A stretch of DNA of 46,033 nucleotides from an uncultured Chloroflexus sp. (GCF_937951745.1 NZ_CALFBQ010000054.1:1-46033); one strand, 5' to 3'; positions 35,101-43,555 are shown, counted from the stretch's first letter. The notes: generated from the sequence alone by a model not told the origin. A program made the numbers and translations.

Positions 35101-35220
35101 CCACGGGCCGCGAACGAGGCTAAGGCGCAAAGGATGGTTTGAGGTATAGTAAAGAGGGTGGTTGGGCTGTTATCTTTATGGCAACCGTCTTTGCGTTTCT
35201 TGGCGAGCTTAGCGTCTTTG

Positions 35221-35260
35221 CGTTGGCAATCCTGCTCGTCTTAGCAGACAAATGCCAACG
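35221..35260. repeat. Nested hairpin in the leader of the 35336 gene
   Basis: CGTTGGCA (35221-35228) pairs with TGCCAACG (35253-35260), and CTGCT (35232-35236) with AGCAG (35243-35247) inside it. It is a two-level stem-loop about 75 bases before the start codon. The flanking bases belong to a TTTGCG-rich stretch that recurs elsewhere in the window. Confidence 0.6.
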
Positions 35261-35266
35261 AGCACA

Positions 35267-35315
35267 AAAAGACCCAAGAGGCACCAAAACGTTTGTGGTT
35301 TTTGGGTCTTTTCGT
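35267..35315 (+). terminator. Terminator-like hairpin in the leader of the 35336 gene
   Basis: AAAAGACCCAA (35267-35277) and TTGGGTCTTTT (35302-35312) are perfectly complementary over 11 bases, with T residues after. The gene starts 24 bases later. It may end an upstream transcript, act as an attenuator, or both. A hydrophobic frame from ATG 35178 overlaps both hairpins but has no good ribosome site. Confidence 0.6.
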
Positions 35316-35335
35316 GGCTATTCGGAGATTATACT

Positions 35336-36292
35336 ATGCTGAACCGTCTCTTCGGCGGGGGTAAACGAGGCGAATCCGGCGATCGTCCGGCTATATTGCG
35401 CGGTGACCGGCCCGGCGAGCCGATTACGCTCAAGGTAGCGCTTATTACCCACGATCCGCCGATTCCCGAACGCGGCGGCTTGCCGTTGAGCCGGGTGATG
35501 GGTTGGAACGATGCCGAAACACTGGCCGCCCGATATATCGCCGATCTGCGTGCCTGTTCGGGTGGGATCGCCGACTATCGAATCGTGATGCGGCGGCATT
35601 ATACCGACTTTCCGATCAAGAGCGATGGCTTTCGCTACGATAGCGCCACGTATCTGGCGGTATGGGAGCGGCGGATGCCGGCGCACCAACCGGATGAAGC
35701 CGATTATGAGCAGTTGCTCGATCAGATCGGGCTGGCCGCCGAGCTTGAGCGCGGTGAGTTGGATGAGTTGTGGTTGTTTGCCTTTCCGTATGCCGGTTAC
35801 TACGAGAGCCGGATGGTCGGTGTGGATGCGTTTTGGTGCAATGCGCCGCCGCTGCGGTTGCCCAATGCCCGCCGCCGCTATGTTGTGATGGGGTTCAATG
35901 TCGAGCGTGGGGTTGATTGCATGCTCGAAAACTTCGGTCATCGCGTCGAGTCGATTATGGCGTATGTCTACCGCAATCATCCGCCGGAGCGCAACTTGTG
36001 GGAGCGTTTCACTCGCCTCGATGAGTGCGGCAACGTCCACTTTGCGCCGTCGAGCGCGCGCGACTACGATTGGGGCAACCCGCGACCGGTGTGGGCGCGG
36101 GCCGATGCGTGGTACCAGTTTCCCAACCTGAGCGCGCCGGCCCGGGTGATGCGCTGCGCCGAATGGGGCGGCGGCGATGTGCGCCTCCACCATCTCTGGT
36201 GGCTCGATCATCTGCCGCGGGTTGCCGGCGAGACCGATGGTATCGCCAATAATTGGTGGCAGTATATCTTGCAACCGTGGATAGTCCCATGA
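35336..36292 (+). CDS. Unrecognised protein coupled to a two-component system
   Basis: This 318-residue protein has no signal peptide and no membrane segment. It is rich in Trp, Tyr, Arg and Asp. Distinct segments are MGWNDAETLAARYIADLRA, YDSATYLAVWERRMP, WLFAFPYAGYYESRM, GVDAFWCNAPPLRLP, ENFGHRVES, DECGNVHFAP and a C-terminal WWLDHL ... ANNWWQYI. I do not recognise the family. The segments with conserved-looking Tyr, Arg and acidic residues could form an active site. ATG 35336 follows GGAG by 8 bases. The stop overlaps the start of the downstream histidine kinase (ATGA), so the three genes form one operon. Confidence 0.75.
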   Translation: MLNRLFGGGKRGESGDRPAILRGDRPGEPITLKVALITHDPPIPERGGLPLSRVMGWNDAETLAARYIADLRACSGGIADYRIVMRRHYTDFPIKSDGFRYDSATYLAVWERRMPAHQPDEADYEQLLDQIGLAAELERGELDELWLFAFPYAGYYESRMVGVDAFWCNAPPLRLPNARRRYVVMGFNVERGVDCMLENFGHRVESIMAYVYRNHPPERNLWERFTRLDECGNVHFAPSSARDYDWGNPRPVWARADAWYQFPNLSAPARVMRCAEWGGGDVRLHHLWWLDHLPRVAGETDGIANNWWQYILQPWIVP

Positions 36293-37557
36293 ATGTGCAG
36301 ATGCCGGTCTTCCAGCTTTGGCAGCGACTTGCGCGCTATTTTAGTAGCGGGCAGCGCACGCTGATGCTGGCGGCGTATGCTATGATTAGCTTCGCGCTCG
36401 TTGAGTTTATCCTCTTTCATCGCCACTTGCCGCCAGAACGCTTTTACCCAGTCGTGTTGCTTTTGAGTGTCCTGCTGGCGCTCAACGCAGCTTGGGAGGG
36501 TTTGCAGCGCCGTTGGGGCGAAGCAGCAGCGAACCGTTTCTATTTCGCCGCCAGTATCACGCTCTTCTTGGTGGTGAACTATGTTGGTCTCGATGCCGGT
36601 TGGACGTTTCTACCCTTTTTGCTTTTCGTCATCGCTTCGCAGGCGGTGGTCGGGCTAGGGGTGTGGCGTGGTCTCGGCATCAGTCTGCTCTTGTACCTTG
36701 GGTGGAGTGGAGTGTTCTGGTTGCGCGGCGCAGCGCTTGAACAGCTCCTCGCGCAGACCTCATCCATTTTGTTGGGTTTGATCTTCACCTTGGTATTTTC
36801 GATTGTGCTCGCGCGTTTGGCCGATCAGATGGCCCGTGCCGAGCGGTTGGCCGCCGAGTTGCGTGCGGCTAATGCGGCGTTGGCGGCGGCACGTGAACGC
36901 GAAGTTACTTTGGCGGCGGCTGAAGAGCGCGTGCAGTTGGCGCGCGAGATTCACGACGGGCTAGGCCATCATCTCACCGCGCTGAATGTGCAGTTGCAAG
37001 CCGCTGCCCGTCTGCTCGACCGCGAACCGGAACGGGCGGCGCAGGCGCTGGCTCTTTGCCGGGAGGAGGCGCAGGCGGCGCTGGCCGAGGTGCGGCAGAG
37101 CGTGGCTTTGATACGGGCCAATCCGCTGGCCGGCCAACCTCTGCCGGACGTGATCGCTGGGATGGTGCGCGATTTCGATCGGGTTTCGCCGTTGCAGGCC
37201 AACTTTGCGCTGGAAGGTGAAGTGGGTGAGGTGGCGCCGGCGGTGGCGATGACCCTCTATCGCGCCGCCCAAGAGGGCTTGACTAATGCGCAAAAACATG
37301 CTCAGGCAACCACAGTGACAGTGCGGCTGAGCGGTGATGCCGATGGTGTGCGACTGGAAGTAATCAATGACGGCCCGCCGGTGCCGCCGGTCGCCGAGAC
37401 TGGTTTTGGCCTTGCCGGTCTGCGTGAACGAGCGGCGCGGTTGGGGGGGACTTTGCAGGCGGAACCGTTGCTGGAGGGTGGTTTCCGGTTGGTGATGGCT
37501 GTGCCCCGTGCGGGAGCAGAGGGAGGGCCGCATGATCCGCATTCTGTTGGCCGATGA
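36289..37557 (+). CDS. Sensor histidine kinase (NarL-type, HisKA_3)
   Basis: This 422-residue protein has about six hydrophobic helices in residues 15-185, then a coiled segment. The HisKA_3 dimerisation box is REIHDGLGHHLTAL, with the phospho-accepting His in IHDG. The HATPase_c domain includes LYRAAQEGLTNAQKHA and TGFGLAGLRERAARLGG (G boxes). It lacks any known sensory domain except the membrane part. ATG 36289 overlaps the stop of the orphan gene by 4 bases. Its own stop lies 26 bases into the response-regulator gene, so translation of the pair is coupled. Confidence 0.92.
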   Translation: MNVQMPVFQLWQRLARYFSSGQRTLMLAAYAMISFALVEFILFHRHLPPERFYPVVLLLSVLLALNAAWEGLQRRWGEAAANRFYFAASITLFLVVNYVGLDAGWTFLPFLLFVIASQAVVGLGVWRGLGISLLLYLGWSGVFWLRGAALEQLLAQTSSILLGLIFTLVFSIVLARLADQMARAERLAAELRAANAALAAAREREVTLAAAEERVQLAREIHDGLGHHLTALNVQLQAAARLLDREPERAAQALALCREEAQAALAEVRQSVALIRANPLAGQPLPDVIAGMVRDFDRVSPLQANFALEGEVGEVAPAVAMTLYRAAQEGLTNAQKHAQATTVTVRLSGDADGVRLEVINDGPPVPPVAETGFGLAGLRERAARLGGTLQAEPLLEGGFRLVMAVPRAGAEGGPHDPHSVGR

Positions 37558-38182
37558 CCAGACACTGGTGCGGCAGGGGATCCAGACCCTGCTCGATCTA
37601 GAAGAGGATTTGATCGTAGTAGGGGCAGCGGCCAATGGCCAACAGGCGCTGACCATGGTTGAGCAAATGCAGCCGGATGTCGTGTTGATGGATGTGCGCA
37701 TGCCGGTGATGGATGGCGTTGCTGCTACCGGTGAGATTACCAAGCGGTGGCCGCACATCGGGGTCATCATTCTGACCACGTTCGATGATGATGAATATGT
37801 GATCGAGGGCTTAAAGGCTGGTGCGCGCGGTTATATGCTGAAAGATGCCGACAGTAGCGAGATTGTCGAGGCGGTGCGAATCGTCGCTCGCGGTGAGGCG
37901 CTGATCCAGCCCAGCATCACCCGCAAAGTACTGGCCGAGTTCACCCGGCTGGCCGGTAGAGGAGCGCCGGCAATGCTGCCGTTGGCCGAACCGCTGACCG
38001 AGCGTGAAATGGACGTGCTGCGCGGGATTGCCATCGGGCAGTCGAATCGCGAGATCGCCGATCAGCTTTGTATCAGTGAGGGCACGGTCAAAAATCATGT
38101 TTCTAGTCTGCTTGCCAAGCTCGCGGTGCGCGATCGCACACAGGCTATCATCCGCGCCCGCAAGTTGGGGTTGATCGAATAA
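37532..38182 (+). CDS. Response regulator, NarL/LuxR family
   Basis: This 216-residue protein has the N-terminal receiver IRILLADDQTLVRQG with the phospho-accepting Asp in LMDVRMPVMDG and Lys in MLKDA. The C-terminal helix-turn-helix is of the LuxR type (LTEREMDVLRGIAIGQSNRE and SEGTVKNHVSSL). ATG 37532 is chosen because GGGAGGG precedes it. It is the cognate partner of the overlapping kinase. Targets could include its own operon or the unknown gene 35336, but no binding site is visible. Confidence 0.94.
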   Translation: MIRILLADDQTLVRQGIQTLLDLEEDLIVVGAAANGQQALTMVEQMQPDVVLMDVRMPVMDGVAATGEITKRWPHIGVIILTTFDDDEYVIEGLKAGARGYMLKDADSSEIVEAVRIVARGEALIQPSITRKVLAEFTRLAGRGAPAMLPLAEPLTEREMDVLRGIAIGQSNREIADQLCISEGTVKNHVSSLLAKLAVRDRTQAIIRARKLGLIE

Positions 38183-38308
38183 TCCCTTCCTATGCCGAAC
38201 GTCATCCTCCGCCTATGACCACAATCTATCCTTCGCCACTGGTTGCCCATCGCGCCGAGTGCTATGCTCTAGTCAGGCAACAGAGCTGTAGCGAACGTGA
38301 GGAAAGCA

Positions 38309-38818
38309 ATGGAAACCGAAACGACAATGACCGAAACGCGCAACCGGTCAGTGGTGGGGATGGTGCTGATTGCGCTAGGCATCATCTTACTGTTGGGGTA
38401 CATGGTTGATGCTGGTCTGTTTGTGTTGCCGATGATAGCGCTTATCTTCGCAATCGTCGGCATACGCACCTGCAACGCAGGTTGGTTCATCCCAGCAGGT
38501 ATTCTTGGCGGGATCGGACTAGGGGCGGCATTGGTTGAAACGCTACCATTGGCCGAAAACCTTGAAGGTGGCGTCTTCCTGCTCTCGTTTGCAGCCGGTT
38601 GGGCAGCTATTCCGCTACTCAGCGCGCTCTTTGCCAACGAGAAGGTGTGGTGGCCGTTCATCCCCGGCGGTGTGATGGCCATGATTGGTTCGCTCATTCT
38701 GATCGGTGAGGGTGGCGTCACGCTGCTCGATCTGATCTTCAACCGGGCCGGCTGGATCTGGCCGCTCGTGCTGATTGGGATCGGTGTGGCCTTGCTGCTG
38801 CGGCGGGGAGCTGAGTAA
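38309..38818 (+). CDS. Small membrane protein (hypothetical)
   Basis: This 169-residue protein has about five membrane segments: VVGMVLIALGIILLLGYMV, FVLPMIALIFAIVG, AGILGGIGLGAAL, FLLSFAAGWAAIPLLSALF and WPLVLIGIGVALLL. ATG 38309 follows GAGGAAA by 5 bases; a GTG 12 bases upstream overlaps that ribosome site and is unlikely. The pattern resembles small LiaI/LiaF-like or DUF5668-type membrane proteins, but a named family is not certain. It lies 127 bases after the response regulator and could be one of its targets. Confidence 0.75.
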   Translation: METETTMTETRNRSVVGMVLIALGIILLLGYMVDAGLFVLPMIALIFAIVGIRTCNAGWFIPAGILGGIGLGAALVETLPLAENLEGGVFLLSFAAGWAAIPLLSALFANEKVWWPFIPGGVMAMIGSLILIGEGGVTLLDLIFNRAGWIWPLVLIGIGVALLLRRGAE

Positions 38819-38851
38819 CGATAGGGCGATTTCCGGCAGGAAGGGGAAGCG

Positions 38852-38880
38852 AGGGGCTATGGCCAGACACCGTAGCCCCT
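38852..38880 (+). terminator. Hairpin between the small membrane gene and the Lnt-like gene
   Basis: AGGGGCTATGG (38852-38862) pairs with CCGTAGCCCCT (38870-38880), 11 bp with one T-G pair, loop of 7. No T tract follows. It may be a weak terminator or an mRNA structure just before the next start. Confidence 0.45.
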
Positions 38881-38904
38881 TGCTTGGTAAAGAGGTGTGT
38901 GACT

Positions 38905-40371
38905 ATGGTTGACCACCCTACGCTTCCTCTAACAACAGCATCTACCGCCGTTTCGTCGCCATTACAAACGTTGCGCCAAGCTATGCTCCTGTCGCTGTGT
39001 TCGGGTGTCTTGATGGGCTTGGCCCAACCGGCGCTGTTTGATATGGGCTGGCTGGCGTGGATAGGCCTCGTGCCCATCTTGATCGCGCTGGCTAGCCGTC
39101 CGACTCGCTTTCACCTCTGGATTGCGCTGCCTTGCGGCATCCTCTGGTCGCTCGGTGCGCATGCGTGGTATCCAGCGATGTTTGGTTGGGCTGGAGGCAT
39201 GCTGCTGATCGTGGCGGTCGGTTTCTTGGACGCGGCACTGTTGCAAGCTGGTATGGCGCTTGCCAGCCGCTTGCCGTCAGCGGTTCAGACACTCGGTCTA
39301 CCACTTGCATTGACGGCACTAGAGTTTGTACGCACGGTCATACCGGTGATTGGCGATTGGTGGTTTGAGGCGCTCGCGAAAACGCAATGGCGCTTTCCGT
39401 CGGCGTTGCAAATTGTCACTCTGACCGGCTCGCCCGGACTGAGTTTCGTGATCGCCTTAACCAATGCAGCGTTGGCGACCCTGCTCGTGGCCGCTTGGCA
39501 GAAACGCATCGCTTGGCCGGCAGTGTTGAGCTTGGGGAGTGTTGCCTTGGTACTAGCATGCGGATGGTGGGTGATGGCGCCATCGCCTGCTGAAACAGTG
39601 CAGATCGGAGTGATGGTCGATCTCGCCAATCAGCTTGGGTCAGAGCAACAAGCTGTGCTTGAGCGTGATATTGCGCTGACGCGAATGCTGGCACCGCAGC
39701 AACCGCAACTGGTGGTATGGCCGGAAAACGAGTTGGCGACGGCTGACGATCCGGCGCTGCGTTTGGTGATCGGGCAACTGGCCCAAGCACTGAACGCATT
39801 TCTCGTTGCCGATATGATCTGGACAACACCGGCTGGCCGCTACGACACAGCAGTCTTGTTTGGGCCAGATGGGGTTGAAGTGGGGCGGCAAGCCAAAATC
39901 AATGTGACCGGCGACGAACGGGCGCAGGGGTTTGTCGCCGGTCAGCGGCGCTTTCCAGTCTATCCGACCACGCTGGGAACCATCGGCCTCGGCGTTTGCT
40001 ACGATCGGCACACACCGGATATTACACGCCAACTCACTCGCGCTGGCGCTCGCATCGTCGCTATGCCTGCCGATGATGATTTCGCCGCCAATCCGTGGTT
40101 TCCACGCGCGCATGCCGCCGATACGGTCTTGCGCGCGGTTGAGAACCGAGTCGCCTTTGCCGTTAGTACTACTAGCGGGATTGCCCTCGTAGTCGATCCG
40201 TATGGCCGTATCACTGCCGAGAGCGGGGTCAATCAGACGACAGTGCTGATCGGCGAGACATTTGTTAGCGCTGAATACACGCTATACACGCTCGCTGGCG
40301 ATTGGTTTGAATGGCTGAGCGTAAGCATAGCTGGCATCTTGATTCTAGCGTGGCGGCCAAGGCCATCATAA
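38905..40371 (+). CDS. lnt: Apolipoprotein N-acyltransferase-like protein
   Basis: This 488-residue membrane enzyme of the Lnt/nitrilase type adds an acyl chain to the N-terminal Cys of lipoproteins. The N-terminal 220 residues are membrane helices. The nitrilase-like domain has the catalytic triad: Glu274 in WPENELA, Lys331 in RQAKINVTG and Cys365 in GVCYDRHTP. ATG 38905 is preferred because AGAGGTG precedes it. The window's lipoproteins (cytochrome at 5022, DsbA-like at 13060) fit a need for such an enzyme. The protein is close to the Lnt length, but the sequence around the Cys differs from the classical one, so function is likely rather than proven. Confidence 0.88.
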   Translation: MVDHPTLPLTTASTAVSSPLQTLRQAMLLSLCSGVLMGLAQPALFDMGWLAWIGLVPILIALASRPTRFHLWIALPCGILWSLGAHAWYPAMFGWAGGMLLIVAVGFLDAALLQAGMALASRLPSAVQTLGLPLALTALEFVRTVIPVIGDWWFEALAKTQWRFPSALQIVTLTGSPGLSFVIALTNAALATLLVAAWQKRIAWPAVLSLGSVALVLACGWWVMAPSPAETVQIGVMVDLANQLGSEQQAVLERDIALTRMLAPQQPQLVVWPENELATADDPALRLVIGQLAQALNAFLVADMIWTTPAGRYDTAVLFGPDGVEVGRQAKINVTGDERAQGFVAGQRRFPVYPTTLGTIGLGVCYDRHTPDITRQLTRAGARIVAMPADDDFAANPWFPRAHAADTVLRAVENRVAFAVSTTSGIALVVDPYGRITAESGVNQTTVLIGETFVSAEYTLYTLAGDWFEWLSVSIAGILILAWRPRPS

Positions 40372-40383
40372 CGACAGACTCTA

Positions 40384-40405
40384 GTGATCCTGATAGTAGG
40401 ATCAC
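40384..40405. terminator. Bidirectional hairpin between the Lnt-like and PUCC genes
   Basis: GTGATCCT (40384-40391) and AGGATCAC (40398-40405) form a perfect 8-bp stem with a 6-base loop between the two convergent stops. There is no strong T tract on either side. Confidence 0.55.
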
Positions 40406-40420
40406 CAGCAGCCCTTCCAC

Positions 40421-41839
40421 CTAGAAAATAATCTGATCGGCATTCACCTGCTCAAGGCTGCTCCACGGCGAGCGCACTTGCTCAGCGCGCAGTTGGCCAC
40501 GCCGGTAGAGAACGAGCAGCATCACGCCGGCGATTGCAATCAGGGTGAGCGCGCTGAGGTAAACGGCGATGTAACCGTTAGCAACGACGCCGCTCATTCG
40601 CCCGATGATGTCGCGGGCAAGACCAGCGGCAATGGTGCCCACGCCTTGCGCCAACGCCTGTGTAATGCCCCACAGAGCAAGGAACAGACCAGCGTGAGCA
40701 CGGTCGCAAAGACCCATCACCAGCGAGAGACCGCCGACGATCAGCATGCCGCGGCCCATACCGATTAGAGCTACTCCACTCAGAAATTGGCCAACGTGAT
40801 TGGGTGAATTTGAGAAACTGATCGTAGCAAAGCCAACAATGCCAAGCAGCGACGCGCCGCCGATCATGCGCAACGCCGGTTGGCCGCGCCAGAGCAGCCA
40901 GCCGGTCAATACAATTGCGGTGAGCATGCCGCCGCCCCACACTGCGGTCAACCGGGTTGTTTCGGCCACCGTCATCCCCAACACCTGCCCGCCGTATGGC
41001 TCAAGCAACACGTCATGCACGGCAAAGCCGGTGGTGGCCAGCGCCAGCACGATAAACAGGTTGCGCAACGGGCGCTGCGCCGCCAGCATGCGTAACGAAT
41101 CGCCCAACGTCTCGCGCACCCGCACCGGTGTCACGTCAGCTAGCTCGCCGTTTGGCTTTAACCGCTCTTGGTCGAGCATTGACATAAACGTTAAGAAGAC
41201 GAAAGCCAGCGCCGAACCCTGCATCACCTGTATCAGGCGGGTATGGCTATAGTCGATCAGCAGCTCGCCGATCAACAACGAGCCAACGATGGTGCCCAGC
41301 ACCAGTGCCACCCACAATACACTCAGCACGCGCCCACGCTCTTCTGGCGGGGTTACATCACTGACAATCGCGAGATAGATCGTCTCGGCGATATTGACCC
41401 CTAGTCCATAGGCAAAAAAGATCGCAAAACAGACAATCACCGCCAGCGGGAACGGCAAATAGCCCTCGCCGCTGAGCAGAATCAGCGAGAAGGGCGCAGT
41501 AGCCAACCCACCGTAGGTCAGCATCGCTCCTAATACGAGATAGGGGGTGCGCCAGCGGCCAGCGGCCCGATTCACGTCTGACTGGTAGCCGAAAATGGCG
41601 CGCGCTGGTGAGATAAAGTAGTGCAGCGCCAGCAAGGAACCGACCAAAAACGCGGCGATCCCTAGCTCGTTGATTAACACCCGGTTGAGGGTGCCGGTTA
41701 GCGGCGCAAGCGAGAGACCCATTCCGAACTGAAACAGACTGAGACGAAAAACACGCAGCCACATACGCAGGCGCGGACGGGCTTCCAGCCAGTGTTGCAC
41801 CTGACGAAACGGCCGCAGCAATGTGTCTGCCATTGCCAT
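40421..41839 (-). CDS. PUCC/BCH2-family transporter (photosynthesis-associated MFS)
   Basis: This 472-residue protein has about twelve membrane segments. Its N-terminal half follows the PUCC/BCH2/LhaA pattern: RLSLFQFGMGLSLAPLTGTLNRVLINELG and FGYQSDVNRAAGRWRTPYL, then ETIYLAIVSDVTPPEERGR. Family members support assembly of light-harvesting complexes or handling of bacteriochlorophyll, so it is good evidence for phototrophy. Two candidate starts (ATG 41839, ATG 41833) give MAMADTLL; AAGGAG supports 41839. It is monocistronic between convergent lnt and divergent trpA. An extended -10 TGcTATAAT and the ATGCGGTATA motif lie upstream. Confidence 0.88.
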   Translation of the reverse strand: MAMADTLLRPFRQVQHWLEARPRLRMWLRVFRLSLFQFGMGLSLAPLTGTLNRVLINELGIAAFLVGSLLALHYFISPARAIFGYQSDVNRAAGRWRTPYLVLGAMLTYGGLATAPFSLILLSGEGYLPFPLAVIVCFAIFFAYGLGVNIAETIYLAIVSDVTPPEERGRVLSVLWVALVLGTIVGSLLIGELLIDYSHTRLIQVMQGSALAFVFLTFMSMLDQERLKPNGELADVTPVRVRETLGDSLRMLAAQRPLRNLFIVLALATTGFAVHDVLLEPYGGQVLGMTVAETTRLTAVWGGGMLTAIVLTGWLLWRGQPALRMIGGASLLGIVGFATISFSNSPNHVGQFLSGVALIGMGRGMLIVGGLSLVMGLCDRAHAGLFLALWGITQALAQGVGTIAAGLARDIIGRMSGVVANGYIAVYLSALTLIAIAGVMLLVLYRRGQLRAEQVRSPWSSLEQVNADQIIF

Positions 41840-41878
41840 CTTCCGGCTCCTTGCGCTAGAGCGTCGTTGTTGTGACGT

Positions 41879-41906
41879 ATTATAGCACGCGGTGACATGC
41901 GGTATA
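41879..41906 (-). promoter_or_regulatory. Extended -10 promoter with ATGCGGTATA motif upstream of PUCC
   Basis: On the minus strand TGcTATAAT has its TATAAT at 41879-41884, giving a leader of about 33 bases. The 10-base motif ATGCGGTATA (plus strand 41897-41906) overlaps the -35 position; it is identical to a copy upstream of the HU gene. Confidence 0.55.
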
Positions 41907-42080
41907 AAATGAGGTTCCAATGCTTCTTCTGCTCAACCATCCAAGGCTCATAGTCGTGCGATGTATTTGCTATTAGCGTTCGCCACTTACAGGGATGACC
42001 ATCGTGCGCAAAGCGTTTCACTGTTCCCTGTGGTATGATGATAGCCACAACGCGTACTTGGTTTATCGAGATTGTACCTT

Positions 42081-42878
42081 ATGAGCCGAATTGCCGAAAC
42101 CTTTGCCCGCCTCCGTTCTGAGGGACGGATTGCCTTAATGCCATACTTGACGGTCGGCTTTCCCGAACGCGAGAGCACATTAGAGCTGGTGCCGGCGCTG
42201 GAAGCGGCAGGCGCCAGTTTGTTTGAGTTAGGGGTGCCCTTTTCCGATCCGCTGGCCGACGGGACAACCATCCAGCGTGCGACCCAGCGTGCGCTCGAGC
42301 ATGGCGTGACGATGGCCGATTGCCTTGCCACTGTCGCCGAGCTGCGCGCGCGTCATGTGGCAGCGCCGCTGCTGTTAATGGGCTACTACAACCCGTTGTT
42401 ACGCTACGGTATTGACCGTGCATGCGCCGATTTAGCCTCTGCTGGTGGTGATGGCTGGATCATTCCTGACTTACCGCTCGAAGAGGCGGCTGATCTGCGC
42501 CAGATTGCCGCTAAGCACCAGCTTGATCTCATCTTGTTCATCGCCCCCACTACCCCGCCGGCGCGGATCGCGCAGATTGTGGCTCATGCCAGCGGCTTTA
42601 TCTACATCGTCTCATTGACCGGCGTGACCGGCGCGCGGCAGGCGCTAGCCGGCAATCTCGCCGATCTCATCGCCACGGTGCGACAACAAACCGATCTGCC
42701 GTTGGTGGTTGGGTTTGGCATTAGCCAGCCGGCGCACGTTGCTGAGGTGGCGCGTATTGCTGATGGTGCTATTGTCGGCAGTGCCTTGATCGACCGCCTC
42801 GAACGGCTGCCGCCGTCCGAGCGGGTGACCGGCGCTGCTGCCTATATCCGTGAGTTGCTGAGCGAAGTGGCAGGGTAA
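42081..42878 (+). CDS. trpA: Tryptophan synthase alpha subunit
   Basis: This 265-residue TIM-barrel subunit cleaves indole-3-glycerol phosphate to indole and glyceraldehyde 3-phosphate and passes indole to TrpB. Catalytic Glu sits in [15 protein letters not shown] together with the Asp of the family (PDLPLEEA). Phosphate binding is at [10 protein letters not shown] and [16 protein letters not shown]. The length is normal. ATG 42081 is chosen for the usual MSRIAETF start. trpB is not in the window, so the genes are separated here. An extended -10 (TGgTATGAT, 42031-42039) lies upstream. Confidence 0.96.
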   Translation: MSRIAETFARLRSEGRIALMPYLTVGFPERESTLELVPALEAAGASLFELGVPFSDPLADGTTIQRATQRALEHGVTMADCLATVAELRARHVAAPLLLMGYYNPLLRYGIDRACADLASAGGDGWIIPDLPLEEAADLRQIAAKHQLDLILFIAPTTPPARIAQIVAHASGFIYIVSLTGVTGARQALAGNLADLIATVRQQTDLPLVVGFGISQPAHVAEVARIADGAIVGSALIDRLERLPPSERVTGAAAYIRELLSEVAG

Positions 42879-42908
42879 TGATGATGCAAGGTGCATAACA
42901 CAGCCGTA

Positions 42909-42930
42909 GAGCCGCATGACCGTGCGGCTC
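42909..42930 (+). terminator. Hairpin after trpA
   Basis: GAGCCGCA (42909-42916) and TGCGGCTC (42923-42930) form a perfect 8-bp stem with loop TGACCG. It lies 31 bases after the trpA stop. The following bases have little T. Confidence 0.6.
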
Positions 42931-42979
42931 CGCTATTGAACGTTTATAAACCCATTCCAAACAAGAGAGGAGCCGAGCA

Positions 42980-43213
42980 ATGGAAGCGCGAGCGTATGTG
43001 TTGATCGAGGCCGAGTCGGGCAAGATCGGCGAGGTGCTGGCCGCGCTGCGTGCGATCGATGGCCTGATTGCGGTTGATGCCGTCACTGGCCCCTACGATA
43101 TCGTCGCGACCGTGCAAACTCCTGATCCGCGCCAGATTGGCCGGCTGGTGATGAGCGAAATCCACGCCATTAGCGGCATCAAGCGCACAATCACCTGTAT
43201 GGTGATTGGGTAG
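42980..43213 (+). CDS. Stand-alone Lrp/AsnC ligand-binding (RAM) domain protein
   Basis: This 77-residue protein matches only the C-terminal RAM (AsnC_trans_reg) domain of Lrp-type regulators, with AYVLIEAESGKIGEVLAALR, VDAVTGPYDIVATVQT and the final strand. It has no DNA-binding domain. Stand-alone RAM proteins bind amino acids or act as small effectors. GAGAGGAGCC precedes ATG 42980. Position after trpA is suggestive of amino-acid sensing but not proof. Confidence 0.88.
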   Translation: MEARAYVLIEAESGKIGEVLAALRAIDGLIAVDAVTGPYDIVATVQTPDPRQIGRLVMSEIHAISGIKRTITCMVIG

Positions 43214-43278
43214 AGTTCATTCTTACTACTCCTTCTCAATGGCAACGGATCATCGGTAAAAGGGTGTTGTACAAACCT

Positions 43279-43530
43279 ATGGATCCCTCACCTTCTCGAC
43301 GGATGCGCTGGGCTGTGGGCGGCGCATTGATACTGGCGTTATTAGCAATTGTGCTAGGTGGTGTGTTTACCGCCGTGATCGGTCTCTTCACCGGCCAAAT
43401 CGCGCCTGAGGCCAGTTGGGTGGATTGGGTGCGCGTGCTGTGGCCGGCAATACTGTTTTGGGGGCTAGGCGCGCTGCCGTTTGGCGCGGCGTTAGGTTTT
43501 TTTGCATCGCTGATCTGGCGCGAAGTTTGA
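43279..43530 (+). CDS. Small membrane protein (hypothetical)
   Basis: This 83-residue protein has two membrane segments (AVGGALILALLAIVLGGVFTAVIGLF and WPAILFWGLGALPFGAALGFF). ATG 43279 is annotated; a GTG at 43264 is in frame and directly behind a weak AAAAGG. No family recognised. The stop codon overlaps the -35 of the tRNA promoter. Confidence 0.65.
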   Translation: MDPSPSRRMRWAVGGALILALLAIVLGGVFTAVIGLFTGQIAPEASWVDWVRVLWPAILFWGLGALPFGAALGFFASLIWREV

Positions 43531-43555
43531 CTCTTGGCCGTAGCCGCGCTATAAT
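43527..43555 (+). promoter_or_regulatory. Promoter of the tRNA-Pro gene
   Basis: TTGACT (43527-43532) and a perfect TATAAT (43550-43555) are separated by 17 bases. Transcription would start at about 43562, 3 bases before the tRNA. The -35 overlaps the stop codon of the membrane gene. Confidence 0.85.

Noticed and set aside
35178-35342. Hydrophobic frame upstream of the orphan gene as a leader peptide
   Set aside because: It has no good ribosome site at a usable distance, and the DNA overlaps hairpins and TTTGCG-rich sequence. It was kept only as a remark in the leader finding.
35318-36274. Minus-strand frame of 318 residues opposite the orphan gene
   Set aside because: It is the mirror of a plus-strand gene with Shine-Dalgarno and stop-start coupling to the kinase. 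No motif or ribosome site supports the minus frame.
36961-37779. Minus-strand frame opposite the histidine kinase and response regulator
   Set aside because: It lies opposite conserved HisKA_3, HATPase and receiver motifs; antisense shadow.
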